A program made the translations under genes and the position numbers. The notes under the pieces are model-generated. The model was given only the letters and a program-made list of their open reading frames with translations. It did not search any database and was not told where the DNA came from. A DNA stretch of 64,000 nt from Flagellimonas zhangzhouensis (GTDB lineage Bacteria; Bacteroidota; Bacteroidia; Flavobacteriales; Flavobacteriaceae), in NCBI RefSeq assembly GCF_900102925.1, contig NZ_FNKI01000002.1, forward strand, positions 1,178,001 through 1,242,000, written 5' to 3'. The first letter of the stretch is position 1. Every line of letters starts with the position of its first letter. Shown here piece after piece: positions 1-8,907 of the stretch.

Positions 1-51
1 GACTTTAGAAGAGTGAAAAATAAGCTTCCCGACGTCCATTTGAACGATTAA
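1..51 (+). CDS. C-terminal end of an unidentified protein (partial)
   Basis: An open frame runs from the window edge to a TAA at 49-51 and encodes 16 residues ending in KLPDVHLND. The codons are ordinary and the next gene begins 34 bases later on the same strand, so this is probably the tail of a real upstream gene. Too little is visible to name a family, and a chance open frame of this length cannot be excluded. Confidence 0.4.
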   Translation, partial: DFRRVKNKLPDVHLND

Positions 52-85
52 TTCGTAAATAATTTTGAACCAAGCAATTAACTAC

Positions 86-931
86 ATGAGTTTTAAAACA
101 TCTACTCCTTATATTTTACTAGTCATTTTTGCAGCAGGACTGTTGTTTTTTGTGTCAAAATCCAATCAAATTCAAACGGAATTGAAGAAGGTTCAGCAGG
201 AAAACAAAACCATTGCGCAAAAAGTAAAAAGGTATGAGCAATTGGCGCAGATAGACTCCTTGGTGCTTCATGGTAATTATGATGCTGCTATTAAATCCTA
301 CACAGCAACTTTAAATTCGGAGGAAGAAAACCACATGAATATTCCATTGCGAATTGCCTTGACGGAAAAATTGATGAGCAATAGCTCAGCTATCAATCCA
401 ATAGCGCATACGAATTCAATTGCTAAGGATAGTACTCCAAAATCTGATTGGTCAGAAGAAGTGGCCACCCGTAAATATGACTCCATTAATTTCTCTTTGG
501 AGAAGGCTAAGGTGCAATTGGCTCGATTAAAAAAGCAGTTACAGCAAAAATCCTTTGGTGAATATCTCACCTTCAAAAGTGCCAAAGGCAACCAGATACA
601 TTATATCGGTCAAGTTAAGGATGGTAAGGCGAATGGATATGGTGTGGCCTTATTGGATACAGGAAGCAGATACGAAGGCCAATGGGTAAACAACCAACGC
701 CATGGCGAGGGAACTTTCTTTTGGGCCGATGGTGAATCTTACGTGGGCAATTATCAAAATGATAAACGCAGTGGTTTCGGAACCTACTATTGGCCCAATG
801 GTGAAAAATATACAGGAGATTGGAAAAATGATAAGCGAAGCGGAACGGGCAAGTTTTATGATGCTGAGGGAGATGTTGTCGCTGGTGGTGAATGGGACGA
901 TGATGAGCTGGTAAAGCTTAACGAAAAATAG
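86..931 (+). CDS. Membrane-anchored MORN-repeat protein
   Basis: A hydrophobic segment at about residues 7-23 (YILLVIFAAGLLFFV) anchors the protein. It is followed by a Lys/Gln-rich coiled coil at about 24-55, a polar linker, a second coiled stretch at about 135-160, and four to five MORN repeats at about 175-270 (pattern Y.G.W.n..hG.G.f..). MORN repeats usually bind lipids or proteins, or act as rigid spacers, so a scaffolding or envelope role is likely, but the substrate is unknown. I chose the ATG at 86; an in-frame TTG at 65 would add seven residues with no hydrophobic content. The globular part probably lies in the periplasm, which is an inference from topology. Confidence 0.75.
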   Translation: MSFKTSTPYILLVIFAAGLLFFVSKSNQIQTELKKVQQENKTIAQKVKRYEQLAQIDSLVLHGNYDAAIKSYTATLNSEEENHMNIPLRIALTEKLMSNSSAINPIAHTNSIAKDSTPKSDWSEEVATRKYDSINFSLEKAKVQLARLKKQLQQKSFGEYLTFKSAKGNQIHYIGQVKDGKANGYGVALLDTGSRYEGQWVNNQRHGEGTFFWADGESYVGNYQNDKRSGFGTYYWPNGEKYTGDWKNDKRSGTGKFYDAEGDVVAGGEWDDDELVKLNEK

Positions 932-1122
932 AAATCAAAGTCTTTCTTGACTTGTTTTTGGTCGATAAGACCATGTAAATCAGACTATTTAAGGGTTTTT
1001 GAGGGTAATTCTGTAAACTTCACTCGGAATTACATGAAATCTACGTGATTTTTTCTCGCTATTTGGATATGGAACATCTTTTATCACTACCTTAAGGTGT
1101 TACTAATCAAAAACATAGGGAA

Positions 1123-1890
1123 ATGAAAAAAACACTAGCCATTTTTCTATTGCTTCTTTTTCTATTTCTGGCATGGTACAGCTGGGGATGGTACAAGGAA
1201 ACGGTAGTCTGCTGCCCAGAAGAGGTGGTGGAAATTGAGTACGGTCCACTGATTTTCGACTGTGACTCTGGAGAAGTTATTACCAACGATCTGTGGCCCG
1301 ACAAAAAGGCCGAGATCATTGCGGGTGAAGTGCCTGGAAAACAATTGTTACTGGTTGGACCTTATTTTTCAGGAGAAACAGAAAGTGCAGGTTTGGCAAG
1401 GGCCGAAAGAGTAAAACTTTTGTTCGCTGAGATTCTACCCGAAACAATTTTGGTCGATGCGAGACCTGGAGGGGATTGTGAAGCCACCAAAACCAATATG
1501 CTTCATGAACTCAGGTACAAATGGGTAACCCGTAGCGATGATGTTATTGAACATCTCGACCATACCAAAGTTTTTTACAAGTTCGATTCCGACGAAGAAA
1601 TTACCAATGCGGCCACTCTCGCTTATTTTGATGAATTGGCCACATTCCTGAAATCTTCTGGGGATGCAATTCTTATCACTGGATATACCGATGCAGACGG
1701 CGAGGAAGACTACAACCTTGCATTGGGACTCAAACGTGCCCAGGAGTACAAGAACCATTTGGTAAGTCTAGGAGTTGAGGAATCTAAAATCGCAGTAGAG
1801 ACCAAAGGTGAAGCTGACTCATGGAAACCCAACGATACAGAGGAAAACAAGAGGTTAAACAGACGCGTTGAAATCAAAATAATCGACTAA
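1123..1890 (+). CDS. OmpA-family peptidoglycan-binding protein
   Basis: This 255-residue protein has an N-terminal membrane segment at residues 4-20 (LAIFLLLLFLFLAWYSW), a middle region with the general look of a second, degenerate OmpA-like fold, and a C-terminal OmpA domain at about 145-255. The C-terminal domain shows FDSDEE, then ITGYTDADGEEDYN, the helix LGLKRAQEYKNHL and the ending NRRVEIKI, all typical of the peptidoglycan-binding OmpA/MotB fold. It would tether the membrane to the cell wall from the periplasmic side. The next gene starts 19 bases downstream on the same strand, suggesting co-transcription with the helix-hairpin-helix membrane protein. Confidence 0.85.
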   Translation: MKKTLAIFLLLLFLFLAWYSWGWYKETVVCCPEEVVEIEYGPLIFDCDSGEVITNDLWPDKKAEIIAGEVPGKQLLLVGPYFSGETESAGLARAERVKLLFAEILPETILVDARPGGDCEATKTNMLHELRYKWVTRSDDVIEHLDHTKVFYKFDSDEEITNAATLAYFDELATFLKSSGDAILITGYTDADGEEDYNLALGLKRAQEYKNHLVSLGVEESKIAVETKGEADSWKPNDTEENKRLNRRVEIKIID

Positions 1891-1909
1891 ACTTTTTAAA
1901 AATAAAATC

Positions 1910-2317
1910 ATGGCATTACAAATAAATACAACCGCATGCGATGGTTCAGATGTGTTCTGGACCTGGATATTATGGCTTTTGGCCGCTTTTATTATCGGAT
2001 TGATCCTTGGATGGCTTCTTAAACAGATTTTTGGTGGAGGAGCTACAACAGTTTCCCATGGTAAAGACGACCTTACCAAAGTAGAGGGTATTGGCCCTAA
2101 AATTGAAGGATTGCTCAATAATAAAGGAATCAAAAGCTATTATGATCTATCCAATACCGATGTGGCAACCTTAGAGAAAATTATTGAAGACGGGGGACCC
2201 GCGTACACAACCCATCGAGGCAAAACCTTAACATGGCCAGCCCAGGCAAAATTGGCTGAAATTGGTCAATGGGAGGAACTCAAAAAATGGCAAGATGTGC
2301 TGAAAGGCGGGGTTTAA
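1910..2317 (+). CDS. Small membrane protein with helix-hairpin-helix domain
   Basis: The 135-residue protein has one transmembrane helix at about residues 17-40 (WTWILWLLAAFIIGLILGWLL), then a short polar linker and a helix-hairpin-helix-like domain from about 55. Within it, LTKVEGIGPKIEGLLNNKGI matches the canonical loop G-I-G-P-K that contacts DNA or protein in this fold; related domains are catalogued as DUF4332-like. Such TM-HhH proteins commonly sit beside OmpA-like genes in Bacteroidota. Its partner and cellular job are unknown. It lies 19 bases after the OmpA gene and just before a clear terminator, so the two genes probably form an operon. Confidence 0.75.
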   Translation: MALQINTTACDGSDVFWTWILWLLAAFIIGLILGWLLKQIFGGGATTVSHGKDDLTKVEGIGPKIEGLLNNKGIKSYYDLSNTDVATLEKIIEDGGPAYTTHRGKTLTWPAQAKLAEIGQWEELKKWQDVLKGGV

Positions 2318-2336
2318 TTTTTAACTCATTACAATA

Positions 2337-2374
2337 AATGACCAATCTATGTTTTAGGTTGGTCATTCTTTTTT
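2337..2374 (+). terminator. Rho-independent terminator between convergent genes
   Basis: A perfect nine-base stem AATGACCAA / TTGGTCATT with a 13-base loop is followed by CTTTTTTT. It ends the OmpA-HhH unit. The T-run overlaps the stop of the convergent regulator gene. Confidence 0.85.
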
Positions 2375-4439
2375 AAAGTAACCCTTTTTCCTCCAAAGTG
2401 GCTTTCAATAAGTTGTGGTTCTCCCAAAATCGCTCCTCTATTTTTTGCATGGCTTCATCATAGCCAGGGTAGGATTTTAGGGAATCCAAAGCTGGATCCA
2501 TGTCCATAAATAAGATCATCCAGTATTGAAAATGGTTTTTGGTCGAAAACTTTTCGTATTCTTCAATGGCTTCTGCATACTTACCTTCGTAAGCATATAG
2601 CACGGCCATACTCGCAGGTTGGTAAATCGACTGGTCATTTTTGCAATACTCTTCGTACGATGCTATAAGTTGATCAGCTTCTTCCTGAAATCCCATTTTT
2701 TCGTAAGTAACCCCAATTTTTATATCCTCTTGGGGATAAATGTTCAGGCCCCTCGATTTTCTTATCTCGTTAAAAGGTTTGTAATAATGGTATGCACTAT
2801 CAAACTCCCTTTGGAAATAATGTAATTTGGCAACCTCTTGTAAAATGTCAAGTCGGGTGGTATCTTTTCTCAATTCCCGTTTTAAGGCATTCAAGGTCTG
2901 ATTGAGGTCCTTGTTTTTGGCATATCGAATAAAGGCCTTTAAATAGGGTGCGTAATAATTTTCAGGATTAACCTCTAGCGATTTATCAATATAGGTCAAG
3001 GCTTCATCGGTAAACCCAGATTGTGCAAGTGCATTGCTCAGATTAAGATAGATGTAGCTTTGCGTGACATTATTCTCCGCTACATCCAATTGAATGCCCT
3101 TTAGGGCATTTTCCAAATATTTTCCAGTATCGGGAAGTGCATTGGAGTAAATGGAAGATAACATATTTACAACTGCCGAAGAGTTAGGGTTGTATTCCAA
3201 AGCCTTGTCCAAATATGGGATTGCCAATCTATAATCCTCAATATGCATGTAATACAAAGCCTTGGCCATTAAACTTTCGGTAAGTTTTGAGTCGTGCAAC
3301 AGGGCTTTGTCGGCATAGTTGTTAATGGTTTCGGTATACTGTTTTTCCTTTTTGTAGAGGTCAAGATAATAGTAGGCTATGGCCAAATCAGCATAGACCA
3401 AGGAGAATTCAGGGTCTTCTTCAATGGCTTTTTCAAATAATGGGATGGCTTCAAGCAATCCATCTATGGTTTCTCGGTTAAAAGGTTCCTGTGCCTGTAG
3501 GTAATAATCATAGGCCGCAAGGTTGTCAGTAGGTTTTTTGTCAATTTGTTCCAGTTCGGATGCTGTGACTTTGGCCTTTATGGCATCCGCTATTTTTTTG
3601 GCCACCTCGTTTTGCAAAGCAAATATATCAACTACCTCCTGGGTGTATTGTTGTCCCCAAATGGGTGTGTCCGTAGCAGCATCGATCAATTGAATATGGA
3701 GCAGTACTTGATCTCCTACTTTTTGCCCGCTACCTTCCACAATGTAGTTCACATCCAATTCCGATGCTATCTCACCGATATTCTTATCGGAATGCCTGTA
3801 TTTTTCCACCGAAGTACGACTAATTACCCGTAAATCTTCAATCTTTTGCAAGTTGCCCAAGGAGGCTTCCATCAACCCATTGACAAAATAGAGGTTGGTG
3901 GAATCGCTACTTTCATTTTTAAAGGGAAGTACGGCAATGGATTTTTCCACTTCCGATTTCATCGGCTCATTAGAAGTGGGAGAGGAGGGTATCAACAAAA
4001 AGCCTAAAACCGCTAATAGAACAATTGATGCTAATCCAATAGCCCAATTGTATTTTTTATAAAAGGGAATTTTAGGGGATTTTTCTTCTTTCTCTACTTC
4101 TAAAGTTTGATTACCAACTTCACCTGGAGGATATCCATATTCCTCTCGAAAACATTTGATAAAATAAGAAGAGCTTCCAAAACCCACTTGATAAGAAACC
4201 TCCGAAACCGTTTGGTCTGAATCCTGTAACATTTCCATCGCCTGTTCCAAACGAATCTTCCGAATAAACTGACTTGCAGATAGGCCTGTTTGCTTTTTGC
4301 ATTTACGCAACAAACTGGAACGACTCATATACATCGCTTCGGCCAATTCGGATACCCCAAAATGCTCATCACTCAAATGTTCAAGGATAATGTCCTCTGC
4401 TTGTTCGGTAAATTTCTGCCCTTTTGGTTTGTCTTGCAT
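2373..4439 (-). CDS. AraC-type HTH / membrane / TPR regulator
   Basis: The 688-residue protein starts with an AraC-type DNA-binding domain (about residues 10-108) containing LSASQFIRKIRLEQAMEML and VGFGSSSYFIKCFREEYGYPP, the second helix-turn-helix signature. A single transmembrane helix follows at about 128-151. Next comes a FlgO/TolB-N-like region at about 165-275 (IAVLPFKNES, VNGLMEASLGNL, YIVEGSGQ) and at least eight TPR-type repeats to the end. Known family behaviour suggests a one-component membrane regulator that senses an extracytoplasmic partner through its TPRs and binds DNA in the cytoplasm. It is transcribed away from the ankyrin lipoprotein and acyltransferase genes, which are natural candidates for its targets, but no operator was proven. 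Confidence 0.8.
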   Translation of the reverse strand: MQDKPKGQKFTEQAEDIILEHLSDEHFGVSELAEAMYMSRSSLLRKCKKQTGLSASQFIRKIRLEQAMEMLQDSDQTVSEVSYQVGFGSSSYFIKCFREEYGYPPGEVGNQTLEVEKEEKSPKIPFYKKYNWAIGLASIVLLAVLGFLLIPSSPTSNEPMKSEVEKSIAVLPFKNESSDSTNLYFVNGLMEASLGNLQKIEDLRVISRTSVEKYRHSDKNIGEIASELDVNYIVEGSGQKVGDQVLLHIQLIDAATDTPIWGQQYTQEVVDIFALQNEVAKKIADAIKAKVTASELEQIDKKPTDNLAAYDYYLQAQEPFNRETIDGLLEAIPLFEKAIEEDPEFSLVYADLAIAYYYLDLYKKEKQYTETINNYADKALLHDSKLTESLMAKALYYMHIEDYRLAIPYLDKALEYNPNSSAVVNMLSSIYSNALPDTGKYLENALKGIQLDVAENNVTQSYIYLNLSNALAQSGFTDEALTYIDKSLEVNPENYYAPYLKAFIRYAKNKDLNQTLNALKRELRKDTTRLDILQEVAKLHYFQREFDSAYHYYKPFNEIRKSRGLNIYPQEDIKIGVTYEKMGFQEEADQLIASYEEYCKNDQSIYQPASMAVLYAYEGKYAEAIEEYEKFSTKNHFQYWMILFMDMDPALDSLKSYPGYDEAMQKIEERFWENHNLLKATLEEKGLL

Positions 4440-4662
4440 GTTGAATTACAGATGGATAATTGCACCCATTTTCAACAAAGATAAACGATTCCAAATCACA
4501 GCAAAATGCATCTTTTGCTGCATAATTTATATACCTGCTTCATAATTTTTATGGTCCGAGCAGGGCTTATATACTTCGCGGCATAGGTGATTGGTGCTGC
4601 ATCAGGGTTTGGGGAATCTTTGTAACATAAAATTTAATGTTCAACAATTTAAACGTAAAGTC

Positions 4663-5250
4663 ATGAGAAATTTTAAAATCAATTCAGTAAAACAAGTGAA
4701 GTATGTATTGTTCATTTTAGCAGTAAGTCTATCCGCTTGCGGTCAACAAAAAGCAAATCCCAAAGCAGAAAACACAACTAAAACTGAAGTAAAGGCCCCA
4801 GATGTGGCATTGCAGGCTGCTGTGGTAACAGGAAACTTTGATGCTGTAAAACAACACATTGCTGCTGGAACCGATATCAACCAAAAAGATGCTTTGAGTG
4901 GCTCCACTCCATTGATTACGGCCATCACTTTCGAGAAAAACGATATTGCCAAAGCATTGGTCGATGCTGGAGCTGATTTGTCTATCAAAAACAGTGATGG
5001 TTCAACTGCCCTGCATGTCGCTGCTTTCTTTTGCAGGGTTGAATCCGTGCAAATGTTGATGGATGCGGGTGCTGACAAAACTACCAAAAACAATTACGGT
5101 GCTACGCCAAGAGAAACCGTGGTGGGGTCATTTACAGACATCAAACCTATTTATGAAATGATGCAACAACAATTGGGGCCCATCGGTCTTCAATTGGATT
5201 TGGAGGAGGTAGAAAAAACTCGACCTGTAATTGCAATGATACTACAATAA
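4663..5250 (+). CDS. Ankyrin-repeat lipoprotein
   Basis: The ATG at 4663 gives a lipoprotein signal peptide (VKYVLFILAVSLSAC, lipobox LSAC with Cys at residue 27); a TTG 72 bases upstream would bury this signal and is rejected. After a short Lys/Thr-rich linker come about four ankyrin repeats at residues 50-165, with the marks GSTPLITAI, GADLSIKNSDGSTALHVAA and GADKTTKNNYGATP. Ankyrin repeats bind proteins, so this is probably a periplasmic binding or inhibitor protein, partner unknown. The acyltransferase gene begins 22 bases downstream on the same strand and is likely co-transcribed. Confidence 0.8.
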   Translation: MRNFKINSVKQVKYVLFILAVSLSACGQQKANPKAENTTKTEVKAPDVALQAAVVTGNFDAVKQHIAAGTDINQKDALSGSTPLITAITFEKNDIAKALVDAGADLSIKNSDGSTALHVAAFFCRVESVQMLMDAGADKTTKNNYGATPRETVVGSFTDIKPIYEMMQQQLGPIGLQLDLEEVEKTRPVIAMILQ

Positions 5251-5272
5251 TCAAACAAAAAACAAACAAGTC

Positions 5273-6370
5273 ATGGAAACTGTAAGACGACACGATATAG
5301 ATTGGTTAAGGGTAATTACCATTGCCTTGCTATTGATCTATCATATTGCCATAATTTTTCAACCCTGGGCCATGTTCGTGGGGTTTGTACGAAGTGAACA
5401 ACCTTTGGAGAGCCTTTGGACTCCGATGACGATGCTGAACGTTTGGCGTATTCCTATATTATTTTTTGTATCGGGAATGGGATTATTTTTTGCCATGCGC
5501 AAACGCAACTGTAAACAATTGATAGGTGAGCGCACCCGCCGCATTTTAGTGCCATTGGTATTTGGTATCGTGGCCATTGCTCCCTTACATATGTTCGTTT
5601 TCCAAAAGTTCTACAATTTACCACTGGGGTATTATCCGCATATGGGTCACTTGTGGTTTTTGGGTAATATTTTCGTGTATGTCTTATTGTTTCTACCTGT
5701 ATTTTATCTGTTGAAACGCGGAAAAGGTGAACGATTCAAGCAAATTTTAAATAAAGTAATGTCTAACCCATTTGGGCCTTTGATGATTTCTATATTCTTT
5801 ATGTTGGAAGCGATTTTGGTAAGGCCGCAGATCTATTCTTTGTATGCAGAAACTTGGCACGGTTTCTTTTTGGGCGGATTGGCTTTCTTTTTCGGCTACT
5901 TGTTTGTGTATAGCGGAACTAATTTCTGGAATACCGTTAAAAAATGGAAATGGGGCTATTTGGCTTTGGCGGTTGGATTGTATGTGCTACGTTATTTTGA
6001 ATTCAATTTGGAAGCGCCAGGGTATTTAATGGCATTGGAATCGAACTGTTGGATATTTGGGGTGTTTGGTTTAGGGTACACCTATCTGAACAAACCGAAC
6101 AAATATTTAGGGTACTTGAGTCAGGCTGCCTATCCAATTTACATCATCCATATGTTTGTGATGTATTTGGGTGGATTATTGATTCTGCCATTGGGGATTC
6201 CTCCGTTTTTACAATTTTTAGCTATCACGGTGTTCACCTTTGCGGTTTGTTATGTGTTGTTTGAATTTGTCATCCGTAGAATTTGGTTTTTACGACCACT
6301 CTTTGGGTTAAAAAACGAGAAGACTGCAAACGTGAAAAGCAAGGATATTTCAGTTTTTAGGAAAGCTTAA
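5273..6370 (+). CDS. Acyltransferase 3 family membrane protein
   Basis: This 365-residue polytopic protein has about ten transmembrane helices and begins with the family hallmark RRHDIDWLRVITIALLLIYH, in which Asp and His near the first helix are conserved in acyltransferase 3 (OpgC/OafA-like) enzymes. Further hydrophobic blocks contain RTRRILVPLVFG and YPIYIIHMFVMY, also typical. These enzymes move acyl or succinyl groups onto sugars or envelope glycans at the inner membrane; the acceptor cannot be told from sequence. It sits in a likely operon with the ankyrin lipoprotein. The closest named subfamily seems to be the glucans biosynthesis protein OpgC type, but no opgG/opgH genes are nearby. 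Confidence 0.8.
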   Translation: METVRRHDIDWLRVITIALLLIYHIAIIFQPWAMFVGFVRSEQPLESLWTPMTMLNVWRIPILFFVSGMGLFFAMRKRNCKQLIGERTRRILVPLVFGIVAIAPLHMFVFQKFYNLPLGYYPHMGHLWFLGNIFVYVLLFLPVFYLLKRGKGERFKQILNKVMSNPFGPLMISIFFMLEAILVRPQIYSLYAETWHGFFLGGLAFFFGYLFVYSGTNFWNTVKKWKWGYLALAVGLYVLRYFEFNLEAPGYLMALESNCWIFGVFGLGYTYLNKPNKYLGYLSQAAYPIYIIHMFVMYLGGLLILPLGIPPFLQFLAITVFTFAVCYVLFEFVIRRIWFLRPLFGLKNEKTANVKSKDISVFRKA

Positions 6371-6378
6371 GACAACTC

Positions 6379-6411
6379 TTTCGCTGAACCATTTTATAGC
6401 CCGTATATTTG
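6379..6411 (+). promoter_or_regulatory. Bacteroidota-type promoter for the FKBP gene
   Basis: A perfect TAnnTTTG box (TATATTTG, 6404-6411) lies 35 bases before the start codon, with TTTC at 6379-6382 in a weak -33 position 21 bases upstream. This matches the sigma-ABfr consensus described for the phylum. Confidence 0.55.
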
Positions 6412-6445
6412 CAACGTTTTGATTTTAAAAATGTAAACCAAAATT

Positions 6446-6874
6446 ATGAGTACAGTAAAAGAGAACGACACGGTAAAAGTTCATTATACGGGCAAATTGA
6501 CCAATGGACAGATTTTTGACAGTTCGTTGCAACGCGAACCGTTGGAAGTGGCCTTGGGTCAAGGACAGTTGATTCCAGGATTTGAGAAAGGTTTGATTGA
6601 TATGGCCGTAAATGAAAAGAAAACCATCACCATAGATGTAGAAGATGCTTATGGTGAAGTCAATGAAAATCTCTTTCAAAAAATATCCAAAACCCAATTA
6701 CCAGAAGATATTCAACCTGAAGTTGGTATGGGATTGGTTGGAACCAATGCAAATGGTCAACAACAGCAGTTTCGTGTTGCACAAGTAGAGGCTGATGATA
6801 TCATTTTAGATGGTAACCATCCATTGGCAGGTGAAGCTTTAGTGTTTGACCTAGAATTGGTGGAAATTCTATAG
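6446..6874 (+). CDS. FKBP-type peptidyl-prolyl isomerase, SlyD-like
   Basis: The 142-residue protein matches the short SlyD/FkpB group. It begins KENDTVKVHYTGKLTNGQIFDSS, has LGQGQLIPGFEKGLIDM for the active-site flap, then the inserted chaperone (IF) domain VDVEDAYGE-like region at about 70-120, and closes with HPLAGEALVFDLELVEI. It should catalyse cis-trans isomerisation of prolyl bonds and act as a folding chaperone in the cytoplasm, as no signal peptide is present. The metal-binding His-rich tail of E. coli SlyD is missing, so a nickel-storage role is unlikely. It stands alone, with its own promoter-like box and a terminator. Confidence 0.9.
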   Translation: MSTVKENDTVKVHYTGKLTNGQIFDSSLQREPLEVALGQGQLIPGFEKGLIDMAVNEKKTITIDVEDAYGEVNENLFQKISKTQLPEDIQPEVGMGLVGTNANGQQQQFRVAQVEADDIILDGNHPLAGEALVFDLELVEIL

Positions 6875-6895
6875 GTATATAATTTTACAAATATT

Positions 6896-6931
6896 AAAAA
6901 CGTCTTATCTGGTTAGGTAAGGCGTTTTTTT
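6896..6931 (+). terminator. Rho-independent terminator after the FKBP gene
   Basis: The stem AAAAACGTCTTATC / GGTAAGGCGTTTTT (with G-T pairing) and a six-base loop is followed by a run of seven T. It closes the isomerase transcript. Confidence 0.8.
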
Positions 6932-7035
6932 GTGGCACATCTTGATTGACCGTTGCAATCTAATTAATCTTCATATGGAAGGACTATTAGCGTTTAAACG
7001 ACATTTCCAAACCCATTCAAATTGACAAGCGTAGT

Positions 7036-7746
7036 TTACTTAATCTGTAATTTGTGCAATAACTCCTCCTTGTATTTACTGCCTATTGGCAATTGAATGT
7101 CTGTTCCAATTTGGACGGTGTTTCCATAAACCGAGGTAATGATTTCGTGCGGAACTATATACGATCTATGGATTCTGGTAAATTGTTTTTCAGGTAAAAG
7201 GGTTTCTAATAATTTTAAATGCATACTAACCAATAGTGTTCCGTTTGTTTTAAAAACCGAACTATACTCTTGCTCTGCCTTGATGTATAAAATATCAGAA
7301 AAATCAAGTTTTAAGAGTTTCCCATCGTGTTTTACAAAAAGATATGTTACTTCTTTTTGGGGTGTTTTGGACACATCATTTTGCAACTCCAATTTTTTGT
7401 TCACTTTCTCTACGGTTTGATAAAACCGAGCAAAAGTAAAAGGTTTCAATAGGTAATCCACTGCATTTAATTCAAAGCCTTTAAGGGCATATTCAGAATA
7501 GGCCGTTGTGAAAATTACTAAAGGCGGATTTTGTAATGATTCTAAAAATTCAATTCCAGTTATTACAGGCATCTGAATATCCAAAAACACCACATCAATC
7601 TCGCTTTTCAACAGTGTTTCAAAAGCTTCTTCGGCGTTTATGCAAGTATCAACCACTGTCCAATTTGGGATTTTACTCAAATGCGTTTGAATAATTTCTC
7701 TTGCAAGTGGTTCATCATCAACAATTAAAACATTAATATTTTTCAT
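7036..7746 (-). CDS. LytTR-family response regulator
   Basis: Residues 1-120 form a receiver domain with the acidic pair DDE at 10-12, the phosphoacceptor Asp56 in VVFLDIQMP and the conserved Lys in LLKPF. Residues about 135-236 form a LytTR DNA-binding domain (YLFVKHDGKLLKLDFSDILYIKA; FTRIHRSYIV). It should be phosphorylated by the histidine kinase whose gene it overlaps by four bases, and then bind promoter DNA. The operon (ABC ATPase, permease, GIN-like protein, kinase, regulator) suggests that it controls its own transporter, an inference from context. Confidence 0.92.
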   Translation of the reverse strand: MKNINVLIVDDEPLAREIIQTHLSKIPNWTVVDTCINAEEAFETLLKSEIDVVFLDIQMPVITGIEFLESLQNPPLVIFTTAYSEYALKGFELNAVDYLLKPFTFARFYQTVEKVNKKLELQNDVSKTPQKEVTYLFVKHDGKLLKLDFSDILYIKAEQEYSSVFKTNGTLLVSMHLKLLETLLPEKQFTRIHRSYIVPHEIITSVYGNTVQIGTDIQLPIGSKYKEELLHKLQIK

Positions 7747-8849
7747 GTTAAGATTAATTTCAATGATACTTTATACACAGAATTATCAATGTCTACGTCG
7801 AACGTATAATTTTCTGAGAAATATAGATCCAATCGTTTTTTTAAATTGGATAACCCCAGACCTCCACTATCAATTTTGGTTCTATCCTTATCAAAAGCAT
7901 TTTCAACTTCTAATTTTACAGTATTTGAGTTTACCGATAAATCAATACGTATTTCTGTTTCTTTTTTATCCACATTATACTTAAATGCATTCTCAATTAT
8001 AGGTATAAATAGCAAAGGGGGGAGGCTTGCGGTGGTATTATCAACATTGGTTGTAAAAGACACTTTTGTATGGTTTAATCGTAAACTCTCTAATTCAATG
8101 TAATTGTTGATCAATGTAATTTCATCCGACAAGGGAATACTTTTTTTATTTGCATTATCTAAGGAATATCGCAAATAATCTGACAACCGTGTTACCGTTT
8201 CTGCTGAAGCATCAGGGCGATCGTGTAAAATTAATCCATATAGATTGTTCAATGTATTGAACAAAAAATGTGGGTTTACCTGTGCTTTTAAAAAGTTCAA
8301 TTCCAATTGTACTTTCTCTTTTTCCAATTCAAGGTTTCTAATATGAATTTGATAATACCCCAGGCTGCTTTTTACGGCAATGGGCAACAATAATCCAGAG
8401 AACAAGTTGAAATACAATCCAACACTTGACGATTTAAACAGGAAATTATCAAGCACTGATTTTTGAAGCACACTCAAGTAATCTGGATCTCTTTCCTGGG
8501 CCATGGCGGCACAAGCATCACAATAATAAAAGGTGAGTTTTTCACTTATTGCTTCAATAAAAATGATAAAAAATAGGAGTAAAGTGAAATATAGAATAAA
8601 TGGTATCCAACGTTTCTTTTCGAAAAAATACGGAATCAACACGTACATCAATGGATAAAAAAACAGTATTAATTCCAGTATTCTTCTTAAAGGAGATAAA
8701 TAACTTAAGGGGGTTCGATTATAAGCGTCAAACGAAGATTTTGATAAAAAGTAATAACTGAAAAATAGAATTATCCAAAATAGAATATGGGAGCCAATTC
8801 TAATGGTTTTTGAAGCATTTCTTTTTTCTATGAATGCGTCTAATGTCAT
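7743..8849 (-). CDS. LytS/YehU-type sensor histidine kinase
   Basis: Four transmembrane helices occupy roughly residues 17-170 and no extracellular sensor domain is obvious. The kinase core is of the His_kinase type with LKAQVNPHFLFNTLNNLYGL (phosphorylated His in NPHFLFN), the ATP-binding N box PIIENAFKYN and the glycine box GGLGLSNLKKRL. It is the cognate kinase of the overlapping LytTR regulator. A loop with Cys residues (YYCDACAAM) between helices is notable and might sense redox state or a metal, which is speculative. Confidence 0.9.
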   Translation of the reverse strand: MTLDAFIEKRNASKTIRIGSHILFWIILFFSYYFLSKSSFDAYNRTPLSYLSPLRRILELILFFYPLMYVLIPYFFEKKRWIPFILYFTLLLFFIIFIEAISEKLTFYYCDACAAMAQERDPDYLSVLQKSVLDNFLFKSSSVGLYFNLFSGLLLPIAVKSSLGYYQIHIRNLELEKEKVQLELNFLKAQVNPHFLFNTLNNLYGLILHDRPDASAETVTRLSDYLRYSLDNANKKSIPLSDEITLINNYIELESLRLNHTKVSFTTNVDNTTASLPPLLFIPIIENAFKYNVDKKETEIRIDLSVNSNTVKLEVENAFDKDRTKIDSGGLGLSNLKKRLDLYFSENYTFDVDIDNSVYKVSLKLILT

Positions 8850-8907
8850 ATGGATAGCAATATACTTTTTTATAAATAATACTTCTTAGCTATGGTATCT
8901 AACATAC

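Noticed and set aside
938..958. Possible terminator after the MORN gene
   Set aside because: The AAGTC / GACTT stem is only five bases, too weak to call.
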